Origin: Callorhinus ursinus
Lineage: Eukaryota > Chordata > Mammalia > Carnivora > Otariidae
Length of the DNA: 64,000 nucleotides
Assembly (NCBI RefSeq): GCF_003265705.1
Contig: NW_020313285.1
Coordinates: 13,710,617 to 13,774,616 of the forward strand
Direction: 5' to 3'
Below are positions 1 to 9,954 of the stretch, in pieces. Below the pieces are notes generated by a model. That model had not been told where the DNA came from. It was given only the letters and a program-made list of their open reading frames with translations, and ran no database searches. Position 1 is the stretch's first letter. Each line of letters opens with the position of its first letter. A program made the translations under genes and the position numbers.

Positions 1-310
1 AGTGACTACATTGGCTTGTCTTCCATAGATAAATGTTATGACTATTGAAAAATTTTTATGTTGGAAAGATTATGTCCACAATGAAAGGTTCTTTGAGAAA
101 TTTAGTTACTGGATTCTGCTATAGCCCCCATATTTCTCTTCAGAAGAACTGAATTTTGGAAGGATTCTTAGACTTGGTCAGACTGGCTAAATCAACTATG
201 GGTAGAGCCAGTATAAATCGTTTGCTTAAGTCTGAGCTTTGCAACTTTTTTCATCTTAAGAATCAGTTGGGGTGCTTACTTAAAAGAATACTTTTTTTCT
301 GATTCCCTTT
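1..310. other. No recognisable feature
   Basis: AT-rich sequence without a convincing coding frame, repeat head or poly-A signature. It lies outside the LTR end of the retroviral remnant that follows. Confidence 0.5.
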
Positions 311-410
311 AAGAAACAACAAAATTAGAATGTCCAGACAAGAAACGACAAAATTAGAATGTCTGGACAAGAAACCTAGTTTCTTGGACAAGAAACCCTA
401 GTTCCTGGGA
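311..410. repeat. Short tandem array, 29-bp and 21-bp units
   Basis: Four head-to-tail units each begin AAGAAAC. Two 29-bp units (311-339 and 340-368) differ at three positions. Two 21-bp units follow (369-389 and 390-410) that share the start but have a different, shorter remainder. It looks like a small local minisatellite born by slippage or unequal exchange. Confidence 0.7.
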
Positions 411-449
411 TATGTATATATGTGTCCATATGCATGTGGGTGTCTCTCT

Positions 450-740
450 GTGGAAGTTTATTACTAGAAATTAGCTCACTTGGTTATGTAAGCTAAGAAG
501 TCTCCCAGTCTGCCATCTGCAAGCTAGAGAGCCAGGAAGGCTGGTGGTGTAATTCACTCCAGGTCCGAAGGCTGGAGAAGCAGAGGTGCCAATGCAATGA
601 GTCTGGTGTGAGACTAAAAGAGATGGGATGGGATGTCTCTGCTCAGCTAACGGGGCAGGAAAAAAGAGAGGCACATCCCTCCTTCCTTTGCCTTTTATTC
701 TATTTGGGCCCTCATCAGATGGTATTCTCTTTGTTTTCAG
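450..740 (-). mobile_element. LTR fragment, MLT2/ERVL-like
   Basis: Read on the minus strand, this stretch has the layout I associate with MLT2-type LTRs: a 'gaatagaa'-like start region, a middle with repeated ggt-gtaatt-type motifs, and an end near 450-475. It abuts the dUTPase end of the adjacent ERVL pol, where a 3' LTR belongs, because ERVL elements lack env. Both ends are degenerate and no TSD is visible. The family name is from memory; the position relative to pol is what is seen. Confidence 0.5.
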
Positions 741-847
741 GAAGCACCTCAGTTGGTCTTGGTGAGGTGACCCAGTTTTGCATGTTGGAAGTATTTGGGC
801 AGTTAGAACTCCTGCTTGGATTGGGTTGGTGTAGTTCCCTATCGACC

Positions 848-1162
848 TTAATCACAGGACCTTGTACTACTCAGTGATGCCCTAAGGAAGTGCCTGTATT
901 CCACACATACTCTCTGTCTTGCCTCCATTATAGAGTGGTAATCCAGTTTTTTTCTTGGTATTAGATCAATTACCCCAGTTGACAGTGAAACTCCCTTCTT
1001 GGCCTGTTGATTCAGAAATGTGAAGAGCCCAAGGTGGCTAGCCAGTGGCAGTCTTAACTTCCAGTTAAATGGACTCATTGTTATGTGTCCTGGGGGATTT
1101 TCTTCCTGGGGAAATAACATGGCTAGGCCAGCAGAGCATATTACCTCAAGAACACAGAGCAA
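848..1162 (-). pseudogene. ERVL dUTPase-like segment (relic)
   Basis: A 104-codon open stretch on the minus strand resembles the C-terminal dUTPase module of ERVL pol. Visible motifs are FNWKLRLP, QQAKKGV and GVID (GVID at about 965-976), in the order seen in the second ERVL copy of this window at 34.9-35.1 kb. In the living enzyme dUTPase hydrolyses dUTP to dUMP and limits uracil incorporation during reverse transcription. The C-terminal part of the frame looks scrambled and there is no intact pol upstream, so this is a dead relic. The open length may simply be chance survival. Confidence 0.65.
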
Positions 1163-1343
1163 AAGTCTTGCTAGTAGGTATCAGGAGTAATACTGAATGG
1201 TCCCACTGCTGTTTCTACTACTTGATTTTTGGACCTGTTTACCCTGGCTTTTGGAAAAATAGTACCATATATTGATTCAGAGCATATACAGCCTTCTAGA
1301 GAGCCTTGTTACAGACCTGCAAGCAATTGCTAGTAAAGTGGCA

Positions 1344-1880
1344 CTATAACTGAGTCTTCAAAAAGCCATTACTCCGTTCTATCTGGCCAGCGGCATTGGG
1401 ATGATGAGGACCATGGTAAGGCCAGAAGGCCCATCGCTGCACTTCTTTTGCTGTAAAATGGGTTCCTTGATCTAAAGCATTGCTGTGTGGAATACTATGA
1501 TGATGGATAAGGCATTCTGTAAATCTATGGCAGGTAGTTTTGCTAGAAGCATTGAATGGAGGAAAGGCAAGTCCATATCCAGAGTGACGGTCTATTCTAG
1601 TAAGGACAAGACATAGCCCTTTCATGATGAAAGTGGTCCAGTGTAGTCAACCTGCTAATGGCTGATCACCTAAAGGCATGGTGCTGTATGGGTGACCTGG
1701 AATTTGTCTCTGCTGCAGATGGGGCATTCAGTGCTGGTCATAGCCAGGTTGGTCTCAGTGAGTGGAAGTCCATATGCGCGATCCTGTTCATACCTACCAC
1801 TACTGCCATCATGGCCACTTTGTTCATGAGCCCATTGGGTGTTGATGGTGTGACTGGGGAAAGAGGCTGACTGGTATCTA
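1344..1880 (-). pseudogene. ERVL integrase relic (zinc finger plus DDE core)
   Basis: On the minus strand an N-terminal HHCC zinc finger is legible: the two His codons lie at 1826-1828 and 1811-1813, and Cys-Pro-Ile-Cys at 1715-1726. A 93-codon open stretch at 1344-1625 then carries the catalytic core. Its first Asp is in RIDRHSGYG, its second Asp in DQGTHFTAKEV and its Glu in AAGQIERSNG. Integrase inserts the proviral cDNA into chromosomes, and these three acids bind the metal ions. Only 30 residues separate the second Asp from the Glu instead of the usual 35, which points to a small deletion around the W-A-F-W stretch. Finger and core are in broken frames, so no protein can be made. Confidence 0.8.
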
Positions 1881-2299
1881 CAGAACAGGTCATCAGGTCC
1901 TCCTAGCCACTTGATTATTGAAATACTTTGCTTCTCAGGTCACCCTTTCGTGAGAGTTTACATGGGACACAAATACCTTTTTTTCCTCCCAAAGAAGTCT
2001 AGCCCCATACTTCGTCCCCAAATTTTCTTGTCTTGAATTTTCTAATTCTATTCCTTCCAAATCCCTGACCATTCAGCCAAACTACTGCTACAACCCATGA
2101 ATTGGTATATAATTACCTACCTGTCCCTTTCTCCTTTCGAGCAAAGTGAAAAACCATGTGCACTGTCCATGGAGAGGATTCTCTTCACCATTTTTCTTCA
2201 GGGATATCCCCCAGAGAGCTATTCTATCTAGCCATTTGCTAGATCCTTCTAGACATCTATAGTGTTACAGCTGTCAACTTTAAGGGAGGACCTGCATTT

Positions 2300-2537
2300 T
2301 GTGCAGAACCATTTTAAAGATTTTATTTATTTATTTATTTTAATTAATTAATTAATTAATTAATTTGAGATAGAGATCATGAGCTAGGGGCAGAGGGAGA
2401 GGGAGAAGCAGGCTCCCGACTGAGCAGAGAGCCCAATGTGGGGCTTGATCCTGGGACCCCATGATCGTGACTTGAGCAGAGGGCAGATGCTTAACCGACT
2501 GAGCCACCCAGGCGCCCCTGTGCAGAACCATTTTAAA
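2300..2537 (-). mobile_element. SINEC with perfect 19-bp TSD
   Basis: Carnivore tRNA-derived SINE in minus orientation. The head ends at 2518 (gcgcccc), the body contains the CT-rich region, and the A-tail region is expanded into (TTTA)n and (TTAA)n runs at 2319-2365. The direct repeats 'tgtgcagaaccattttaaa' at 2300-2318 and 2519-2537 are identical over 19 bp. The insertion splits the ERVL pol between integrase and reverse transcriptase, so it postdates that provirus. Confidence 0.95.
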
Positions 2538-3340
2538 CTAGACTCTAGTCTTGTATCAGTGATTGTAAGGAAATACCTATGAGGCCCTAGATACAGGCTG
2601 GGAGAGAGAAGGCGGTGTAGCAGGAGTACTGATCAGGGGCTTTTGAGCCACTTTTTGGAACTTGTACCTTCAGCATCTGCCCAGGGTGGTCATGCGTGTA
2701 CCACTTCCACCTGATTATATAGTCCTGCTGTGCACGCCCAACTTTATGGCATGGTGATCGGATATCACCATTCTAAACTAGTTGCTATTTCTTCCTCTCT
2801 AGGTGTAATATGCATCTTGTCTCATCAATATAATAGACCAATGTGCTACCTTATAGAACGTAAAAGTGGTCACTATCTCTGAACTAAATTATGACAAATG
2901 ACTGGAGAGTTGTGATATGCAACTGAGGCGGGACCAAGATTAACTAGCCAACATCATAGGTTTACGTAAGTGAAGGTGTGTTACTAGCCTTGCCACTTGA
3001 AAAAAAAAAAAGGTTTCTGGTGGACATAAAGGGCAGAGATGGAGAAAAAGCTGTTTTCCAGATGAATGGCTGAATATCTGGTACCAGGGGATGTGTTAAT
3101 TTGCTCAAGTAATGAAATGACATCTGGTACAGCAGCTGCAGGGAGGCACCACCTAGTTAATCTTAGAATAGCCCACTGTCATTCTCTAAGAACCATTTGT
3201 CTTCTGCCCAGGGCAAATGGGAAAGTTGAGTCAGCATGTGGTGTGGGAATCTGTATCTTTCAAGTCCCTGATGATGGCACAAGTCTCTACCATCCTTCCA
3301 GGAATGTTGTATTTCTCTTGCCTTATTTTCCTATGTAGAG
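2538..3340 (-). pseudogene. ERVL reverse transcriptase relic
   Basis: The active-site region reads Val-Tyr-Tyr-Ile-Asp-Glu on the minus strand, with Tyr-Ile-Asp-Glu at 2821-2832. The second Asp of the YxDD box, which binds catalytic metal in reverse transcriptases, is lost. The remainder cannot be read in one frame. Assignment rests on the position between protease and integrase and on the match to the equivalent region of the second ERVL copy at 31.84 kb. Confidence 0.6.
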
Positions 3341-3539
3341 GCAGTTCTAATGGCTTTCACTTGGACTTTCCTACCGTAATAGCCCTCACTCCATAGGTCA
3401 GGCATTTCTGGGGCCTGGGGTTTCTCCCAGTTGCTAAGTAGGCCTATTGCAATTACACATTCTAAAACCCAGGGAAATACTCACAGGATTGGTTCAGGAC
3501 CACTGGTCCGCTGAGAGATGGACCAAAGGGGAAACTCCA

Positions 3540-3660
3540 TTAATCACCTGACCTCTTAAGTCCTTATTTTGGTGAGCCACAGTAACATTTTAGGTCTCCT
3601 GAATTAGTGCCATTTCAGAGCCAGTGTCTAGTAGTTACCGAAAGTTCTGATTGTTTCTTT
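3540..3660 (-). pseudogene. Retroviral protease relic (DTG motif)
   Basis: The minus strand reads Leu-Leu-Asp-Thr-Gly-Ser-Glu, with DTG codons at 3620-3628, followed by ALIQET and then an in-frame TAA. Asp-Thr-Gly is the catalytic triplet of retroviral aspartic proteases. It lies upstream of the reverse transcriptase relic, as expected for pro-pol order. The stop just after the active site shows it is dead. Confidence 0.65.
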
Positions 3661-4609
3661 CCCTCGAATGTATGGTTACCCTGGTAAAAGGCTAAAGGTC
3701 CCTTTAATGAAGGCTGGATGAAATATTAACACAGTATAAATTTTTGGTAGTATAATGGGGTCCTTGCTGTGGCGGACCTGGCCTCCCCTCATCAATGGGT
3801 TTAGGTCTATAAACTGGTTTACCTCTGTGAATGAGGAGCCATAATTCTCTGATTCAGTTTAGACTCTTGTTCATTCCGCCACAACTTCTTTGGTTGCACA
3901 GATTCAATAAGAATTTAATAGGTTTCCAGTCGATTTTACTTGTAAGAGCACTTAAAGTAGCTAGCCAGTATCCTAGGTTTACAGAAGTCAGACTATTGTG
4001 AGTGCTGTTTGACTCTCAAACCCATGACTGTAACCATTCCACCTTATCCTGGGTGGTTGAGCACTGCCACTTGGCCCTTGCCTTCCCATGATCACATTAC
4101 GCCCGCTGCATTTAGATTTCCCATTTCAGTGACTAAACTTCCCACTGTGCCTTCTGGTCTACAGAGAAGAGCGATCACAGAGCTCTTCAAGAGTGCTGAG
4201 ACTCACCTTCCAAGGTGATTTCTCACTGTACTGGTGGAAGGTGTGTCTTCTGAACCCTCTCAACAAGTAGGTGAAATCAATCCAATTAGAAGTTCTTGAG
4301 AAAAGACATGTTGGGATGCTTAATCTTGGAGGATCCATCCGGCTACTTTACAAAGCAGTACCTAAGCGGATACGATAGCACAATAGGAAGTACAGTTACA
4401 AAATGTCGTAGATAAATGGAGTTGTAATAATAAATGGTATTGGTTATCCTTTTACTTCTTGGCCTTTTTAAAATTTGCTATTGTGTGCATCATTGGAAAA
4501 CTTACCAGCAGGTGGTAGTGCTGTTTAACAAATATATCCCTGATCACAAAACAAGCAATTGTGAATGAATTACTGCCTGTAAGCGCAGCAATATTTAAAC
4601 ATGTCAGAA

Positions 4610-4960
4610 TATTGAATTGTGATTCAGAAAACCTGATTCTGAGTCCCAGATGTGTGACTTATTGGCCTCATCACTTTGGAAAAATAATTTAATCTCTTAT
4701 GTTTAAAAAACATAAGTAAAACAGAGGTAATAATACCTGTCTGGCTTGTGATATATATTTATTTATTCATGAGAGACAGAGGGAGAAGCAGGCTCCCCAT
4801 GGAGCAGACAGCCCAATGCGGGACTCGATCCCAGGACCCTGGGATCATGACCTGAGCCGAAGGCAGATGCTTAACCAACTGAGCCACCCAGGTGTCCCTG
4901 GCTTGTGATGTTTTAAGGGTGAAAACATAAAATGACAGTGACATCATTGTGAGAAGGATA
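4610..4960 (+). repeat. MIR, interrupted by a SINE
   Basis: Degenerate MIR core: 'gtgtgactt', a run corresponding to the usual 'cctcagtttcctcatctgtaaaatggg' zone, then 'ataatacctgtc' up to 4740. It resumes after the SINE at 4910. Ancient, diverged copy. Confidence 0.55.
4741..4909 (-). mobile_element. SINEC, 12-bp TSD
   Basis: Short SINE in minus orientation, body 4753-4897. The direct repeat 'ctggcttgtgat' is present at 4741-4752 and 4898-4909. The poly-A side is short and the CT-rich region is reduced. Inserted into the MIR. Confidence 0.9.
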
Positions 4961-5492
4961 AAATGCTATGTTATTGCAAATACTTCTCCTTACTTTAAAA
5001 TTTTTTTGTTCCACGGCCCTTTATGTTAAGATGTCTCCTTATGAACGACAATGGTGGTCATCGTGTTGGATCTTAAAAGGATGGTACTCATAAATGTTAA
5101 ATGATTTTCCTATTGGTTATATGTTCAACTATTTTTGGCCATTTTTGAATTCTGTTTCATTTCCATGAGGTATAAGTTGCCAAAGCCACATATTTGTTGG
5201 ATTTAAGAGTAGCTCTAGCCTCTGAAGTCTTTTTCAGGTACAACCTTTGCTTACCTACCATTTACACATGAATGAAATGAAGCGCTGAAATCCAAGAGAA
5301 CCCAAAGAACTGGAAGGTATTTTTCTAAAGAAATGGTATCTACAAGTATGGCCCTATTTAAAGTAATAGCTACATAGTGAGCCAGCATTTACCTTTACTG
5401 GCTATTTACTGTGTGCTGAGCAGTGTACTAACCACTGAAGGGTTTCAGAGATACAGAATTCAGAGGCTCCTAAAAATTCAGAACTTTGATAC

Positions 5493-5685
5493 TTTTTAAA
5501 AAAAAGACTTTATTTATTTATCTGAGACAGAGCAAGCAAGCACGACCAGGGGAAGGGGCAGAGGGAAAGGGAGAAGCAGACTCCCCGCTGAACAGGGAGC
5601 CTGAGATGGGGCTTGATCCTGGGACCCTGAGATCCTGACCTGAGTTGAAGGCAGACACTTCACCAACTGAGCCACCCCCCCTTTT
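5493..5685 (-). mobile_element. SINEC, head slightly truncated
   Basis: Minus-orientation SINE with A-tail side at 5500-5520 and 'caactgagccacc' at about 5663-5676. The terminal gcgcccc of the head is replaced by a C/T run, and no clear TSD can be read. Confidence 0.85.
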
Positions 5686-5694
5686 TCTTTTTTT

Positions 5695-5930
5695 GGTGAC
5701 AGATATTTATTGATCATGTTCAGTAGACCAGGCACCTTACTAGATGCTGGGGCTATAGTCTGTACAAGATCTCCACAATTCTCAAAGTTGCATCTTCTGC
5801 AGGTGAGTTATAGACTACCTATAAACAAGAGCAAACAGATAAAGTACATTAACCCAGAGACAAGAGTAGGGAAAAGGAATGCACAGCCAGGTGGGTATTT
5901 AGATTAAGGCCAACTTGGACAAGATTGGAG
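5695..5930 (+). repeat. Ancient LINE-type fragment (L2/L3 age)
   Basis: 'gatatttattgatcatg...accaggcacc...gatgctggggctatag' is a diverged form of the common old mammalian repeat built around 'tgtgccaggcactg...gctggggatacag'. Family assignment is uncertain. Confidence 0.4.
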
Positions 5931-5984
5931 GAGAAGAGAGATTTTGGGTGGACAAAATGACCCCTAAAAATCAGGTATTTGATT

Positions 5985-6200
5985 TGGAGGCAGTAGCGTA
6001 TAAATAGTTACGGCTATAGGCTTTGGAGTCAGAACGACCTAGAATAGAGTAATAACTACCACTTCCAAAGTGAGTGACCTTTGGCAAGTTACTTTGATTT
6101 TTTCTTCTTGGTATCCTCATGTGTAAAAAAGAGATGATCAGACTATCTACTGTATAGGTTTATTGTGAGAATCACATGTTAAAATTAGCGAACATTAAAC
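5985..6200 (+). repeat. MIR
   Basis: Recognisable MIR order: 'ggctttggagtcagaac', 'gtgagtgacctttggcaagtt', then 'tcctcatgtgtaaaa' and 'tattgtgagaatcacatg'. About 20-30% diverged by eye. Confidence 0.8.
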
Positions 6201-6607
6201 TCCAAATGGAGAAACCAAACCAATTTTCTTGAGGTGCACAAAATACTTAAGAGAATAGTTTATATGAGGCACTGCATGCTGGAACTGAAGTTTGGCTCTA
6301 TTAGAGCAAGCAATGGGAAATATAGATTCTTGTATAGAAAGAGGTATCAGTGTAAAGATACTTAAAAGGACTTATATCAGTGTATATAGGGTGTTTTAGA
6401 CCAGAAGAGATGGAGGCAGTAGAAGGATGGTCATCTCAAGGATGGAGGATATGTGGTAAACAAGAGCTTAAATTTGGGTAAGGAGTTGGAGATACCTGAT
6501 GAATTGTATATGAGATCAAGTGGGAGAAAGGAGTAAAAAGTTACTCCAATAATGTGAGCCTGGGCAACTGGGGGGATGGTTGTATCTTCAGCAAAAATAA
6601 GAGGTGA

Positions 6608-7010
6608 TTTTTTTTTTTATATGTGCGAAGAAAGCAAATATATTTATTCTTAAGGGACAGGAGCAGTAAGAAGACACAAAGCACCAGGCAGAGGGTTCAA
6701 GATCAACGCTGAAACTTTCTTTTGAAAATAATCTGCTGACTTTCAAATTGTTCATTGAAACCAGCTGCTATAGAGTGGTTCAAGGTAGTAGGAGGAAAAG
6801 GGAAAAAAAAATCACATAAGTATATGCCAAGAAAGACTATTTCTGGTGCTGACAGAACATTCGAGAAAGTGATAAACTTAAAAGCTTCACAGCAAGCCAA
6901 ACTCTGTTTAATGAACTTGGAAAAGTAATTGCCCCTTCATTTGCAGGGTTTTCCCCCAAATCCTTCAAGTTTCACCCTCCTTTAACAATGTCATTGAGTT
7001 GAATTGAATT
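6608..7010 (-). pseudogene. Candidate processed retrocopy, source gene unknown
   Basis: On the minus strand an AATAAA hexamer (complement at 6643-6648) is followed 24 nt later by an 11-A tract (T-run 6608-6618). This is the spacing expected of a cleaved, polyadenylated transcript that was reverse-transcribed. A 65-codon open stretch (6703-6900) ends in a stop about 50 bp before the AATAAA, but I do not recognise the protein. The 5' end and a TSD are not certain: 'gcaaaaataagaggtga' left of the tail only partly resembles 'gcaaaaaggtgga' near 7195. It could instead be an old LINE end or a chance AATAAA. L1-mediated retrocopying is the mechanism inferred. Confidence 0.35.
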
Positions 7011-7902
7011 AGAATTCCTGATACTAACACATAATAACTAATTTAGCATCTGGCTGAGGCGTGTATAGAGGTCACATAGCAAGTACATCATATTCTATTA
7101 CATTATTGTGTTCTTCAGAAAAACTTAGTTTCCCTGGGTTTGCCATGTAAAGAAAATGGAATGTCTTTCTGGAACAAACTGATCACCCATAAAACATGCA
7201 AAAAGGTGGAATAGTAAAATCTCTTTCAGGGACTCTGGGAAGACTTCCCTAAGATCCTATGCACACTATGGTGTCAGGCAGCTATCCTGAATATTGAGAT
7301 AATATGCCACCTTACTTCAATCAGCATGCTTACATCATGCTGGTATTATCTTTTGGTATTAGCTTTTTACTTGAAGCTGTGAAATTGACTAAATGTTAAG
7401 AGCATTAAAGATAACAAAAAAGCTATTAAACAGTCCTATTAAAAAAATCTAATGTATAAAAAGTCACCAATTTTGCCAAATGTATATATTCTAGTAACCA
7501 CTATGGCAGTGGTTCATCATGTAGAACATTTCCATGACTGAAAATTCCCTAGTGTCCCTGTGCTATCAGCCCTATCCCTCCACTTCTGGCCATTGGCAGT
7601 CGTTCTGCTGTCACTGTAGTTATAACTTTGCTAGAATTTCATACAAATGGAATGAGGCAACGTGTACTTTTCTGTGTCTTATATGTTTCACTTAGCATCA
7701 TGCTTACGTTGTTGCATGTATCAGAAATTTGTTCCTTGAAATTTGTTTTTGTTTATTGACTAAACTCCATAGTTTTAAAATTTGCTAGTTTTTCCCTAAT
7801 GTCTTTTTCTGGGATCCAACCCAGAATATCATATTACATTTAGTTGTTATATCTCTTTCAATTCCTTCGAACTATAACTATTGCTCAAACTTGCCTTGTT
7901 TT

Positions 7903-8133
7903 TGCTGACCTTAATATTTTTTTCTAGATTTTTTTTATTTATTCATTTGCAACACAGAGATACAGAGAGAGAGAGAGAGAGAGGGAGAGGGAGAGGGAGA
8001 AGCAGGCTCTCTGCTGAGCCAGGGGCCCAATGTGGGTCTCGATCCCAGAACCCTGGGATCATGACCTCAGCTGAAGGCAGACGCTCGACCAACTGAGCCA
8101 CCCAGGCACCCCTATGATGACCTTGATATTTTT
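7903..8133 (-). mobile_element. SINEC with near-perfect 19-bp TSD
   Basis: Minus-orientation SINE, body 7922-8114, with a (GA)n-rich CT zone at about 7965-8000. Flanking repeats 'tgctgaccttaatattttt' (7903-7921) and 'tgatgaccttgatattttt' (8115-8133) match at 17 of 19 positions. Inserted into the old L1 3'UTR. Confidence 0.9.
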
Positions 8134-9668
8134 GAGAAGTGCTTCTCAGGTATTTTAGACAGTGCCTCATTTTGATTTGTGTGATGGTTTTCTCATGGTT
8201 ACACTATAGTTGAGGATCTCTAGAATAGAACCACAGAGGTGAAGTGGTTCTGAGTCTACCATATCAAAGTATTTCTCAGTTTTTGCCTCTGAAAAGTCAC
8301 TTTTTCCCTCCTTTACATACTGAGGTGTAGAAGCAAGTCACCAAGTGTAGCCTGTAATTATGCACAGTGTGTTGTGTCCCGCCTCTTTAAGGAGATATCT
8401 ATGGTAATCACTTGGAAGTCTCCTGTGCAGGAGAGTTATCTTTTTATTCTGTATGTATTGATTTAAGTAATCATTTATTACTATGGACTCACATAACTTT
8501 TTTACTCTTTGGTTAATCATCCAATATTATGTATTTAATTGTTCAAATTGTTCCAGCTTTGGCAATTAAGAGCTCTTTTTCCTGATGAGAACAATACAGT
8601 ATTTAACCATTCATTATGATTTTAGCTGTAGATATTTTGTAGATATGCTTTGCCATTTGGTGAAAGTTCACTTCTATCCCTAATTTGCTGAGATTTTAAA
8701 AATTTGGAATAGATCTTGTAGTTTGTCAAATATTCCTCTAACAATTGAGATGATCATATGGTTTCTGTCTTTTTAGTTATCAAATACTGCAAATTATATT
8801 TATAGATTTTATATTTTCTCACTGGAGCATTAACTCAGCCTGACATTACTGGGAAAACCCCCATTGGTTATGATTTTTAATCTTTTTAATATAGCTTAAT
8901 TTGTTGAAAATCTATGTTCAGGAGAAATAGTAGTCTGTTGTTTTCTGGCAATGTCTTTGATGTTTTGAGGCCTCATAGAATAAGTTAGAAAGTATTCCCT
9001 CCTTTTCAATTTTTTCAAAGATTTTTGTGTAGAATTGGTATTAATTCTTCCTTAAGTGTTTAGTAGTATTCACCATTGAAGCAAACTGGATGTGGAATTT
9101 TCCTTTTAAATTATAAATTAAATTACTTTAACAGATATGAGGCTACTCAGGGTGTCTATTTCCTCTTTGGTGAGCTTTGGTGTATGTATTTAAAGCAATT
9201 TATTTCATACGTTTTTGAGTTTTCCATTAAGTTTTTCATGTTTTCTCATCCTTTCAATGTCTTTACAATATGTATCGATGCTACCTCATTTCTGATATGG
9301 TAGCTATCCTTCTTTTCTTTTTCAATCTGGCCAAATGCTTATCAGTTTTATTGAACTTTTCAAAGAACCAGTTCTTGGTTTATTTTTTGCTATTTTTTTT
9401 CCATTTTATTGATTCTTTTTTCCTTCTGATATTATTTTCCTCAATCTTCCTGATTTGTGTTTAGTTGGCTCTTCCTTTTCTAACTTTCATTTGGAAGCTT
9501 AAGTCATTGATTTTATACCTTCTTCTTTTCCAGTGTAGGCATTTATTGCTATAAAGACTCCCGTAAGTTTGGGCAGCATGTCACAAATTTTGATATGTTG
9601 TCTTTACATTTTCATTTAGAGAAAAACACATACTAATCACCCTTTTGATTTCTTCTCTGAACTATAGA

Positions 9669-9954
9669 TTATTTAGAAGTGTTCTATGCTATATGGCTTA
9701 TATATCATAAAGTTCTCCCATTTTAAGCTTAAAAATCAATGGTTTTTCTTTTTAAGTTTACTAAGTACCCAACCATCACCATTATCTATTCTGAGCACAT
9801 TTCCGTGGTCTAAAAAGATTCCTAATGTCCATTTGCCTTAGATACTGGTTCTCATTCCCAACCCCTGGCAATCACTAATCTACATTTTATCTGTATAGAA
9901 TTGACATTTGTGGGTATTTTCTATCAATAGAAACATACTGGGTTATTTAGAAGT
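9669..9954 (-). mobile_element. L1 3'-end fragment nested in old L1
   Basis: A stretch resembling an L1 3' region ('cccctggcaatcactaatctac') sits within ORF2-derived sequence. It is bounded by 'ttatttagaagt' at 9669-9680 and again at 9943-9954, consistent with a 12-bp TSD. The surrounding L1 reads continuously across it if one copy is removed. Confidence 0.5.

Larger units (their letters stand above)
741..4340 (-). mobile_element. ERVL-class endogenous retrovirus internal region, degenerate
   Basis: Collinear retroviral landmarks run right to left on the minus strand. A protease Asp-Thr-Gly lies at 3620-3628. A reverse transcriptase active-site relic lies at 2821-2835, an integrase zinc finger near 1715-1828, an integrase catalytic core at 1344-1640, and a dUTPase-like segment at 848-1162. 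A dUTPase downstream of integrase and the lack of an env-like region are established ERVL traits. No frame stays open across more than one domain. The region right of about 3700 should be gag by position but is not recognisable as such. A SINE splits the pol region at 2319-2518. No 5' LTR was identified to the right. Confidence 0.75.

Noticed and set aside
2321..2365. (TTTA)n/(TTAA)n stretch as an independent microsatellite or regulatory site
   Set aside because: It is the expanded A-tail of the SINE bounded by the 19-bp TSD.
4759..4900. tRNA-like A and B box sequences in SINE heads
   Set aside because: They belong to tRNA-derived SINEs. No complete cloverleaf with an anticodon stem could be supported as a true tRNA gene.
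7943..8170. Short proteins with the repeated theme 'AWVAQLVERLPSAQVMIPGSWDR' type and Leu/Ser-rich ends, seen at many places (for example 17436-17685, 25567-25822, 29835-30044, 44624-44857, 59107-59325)
   Set aside because: These are translations of the SINEC head and CT-rich zone, not genes.
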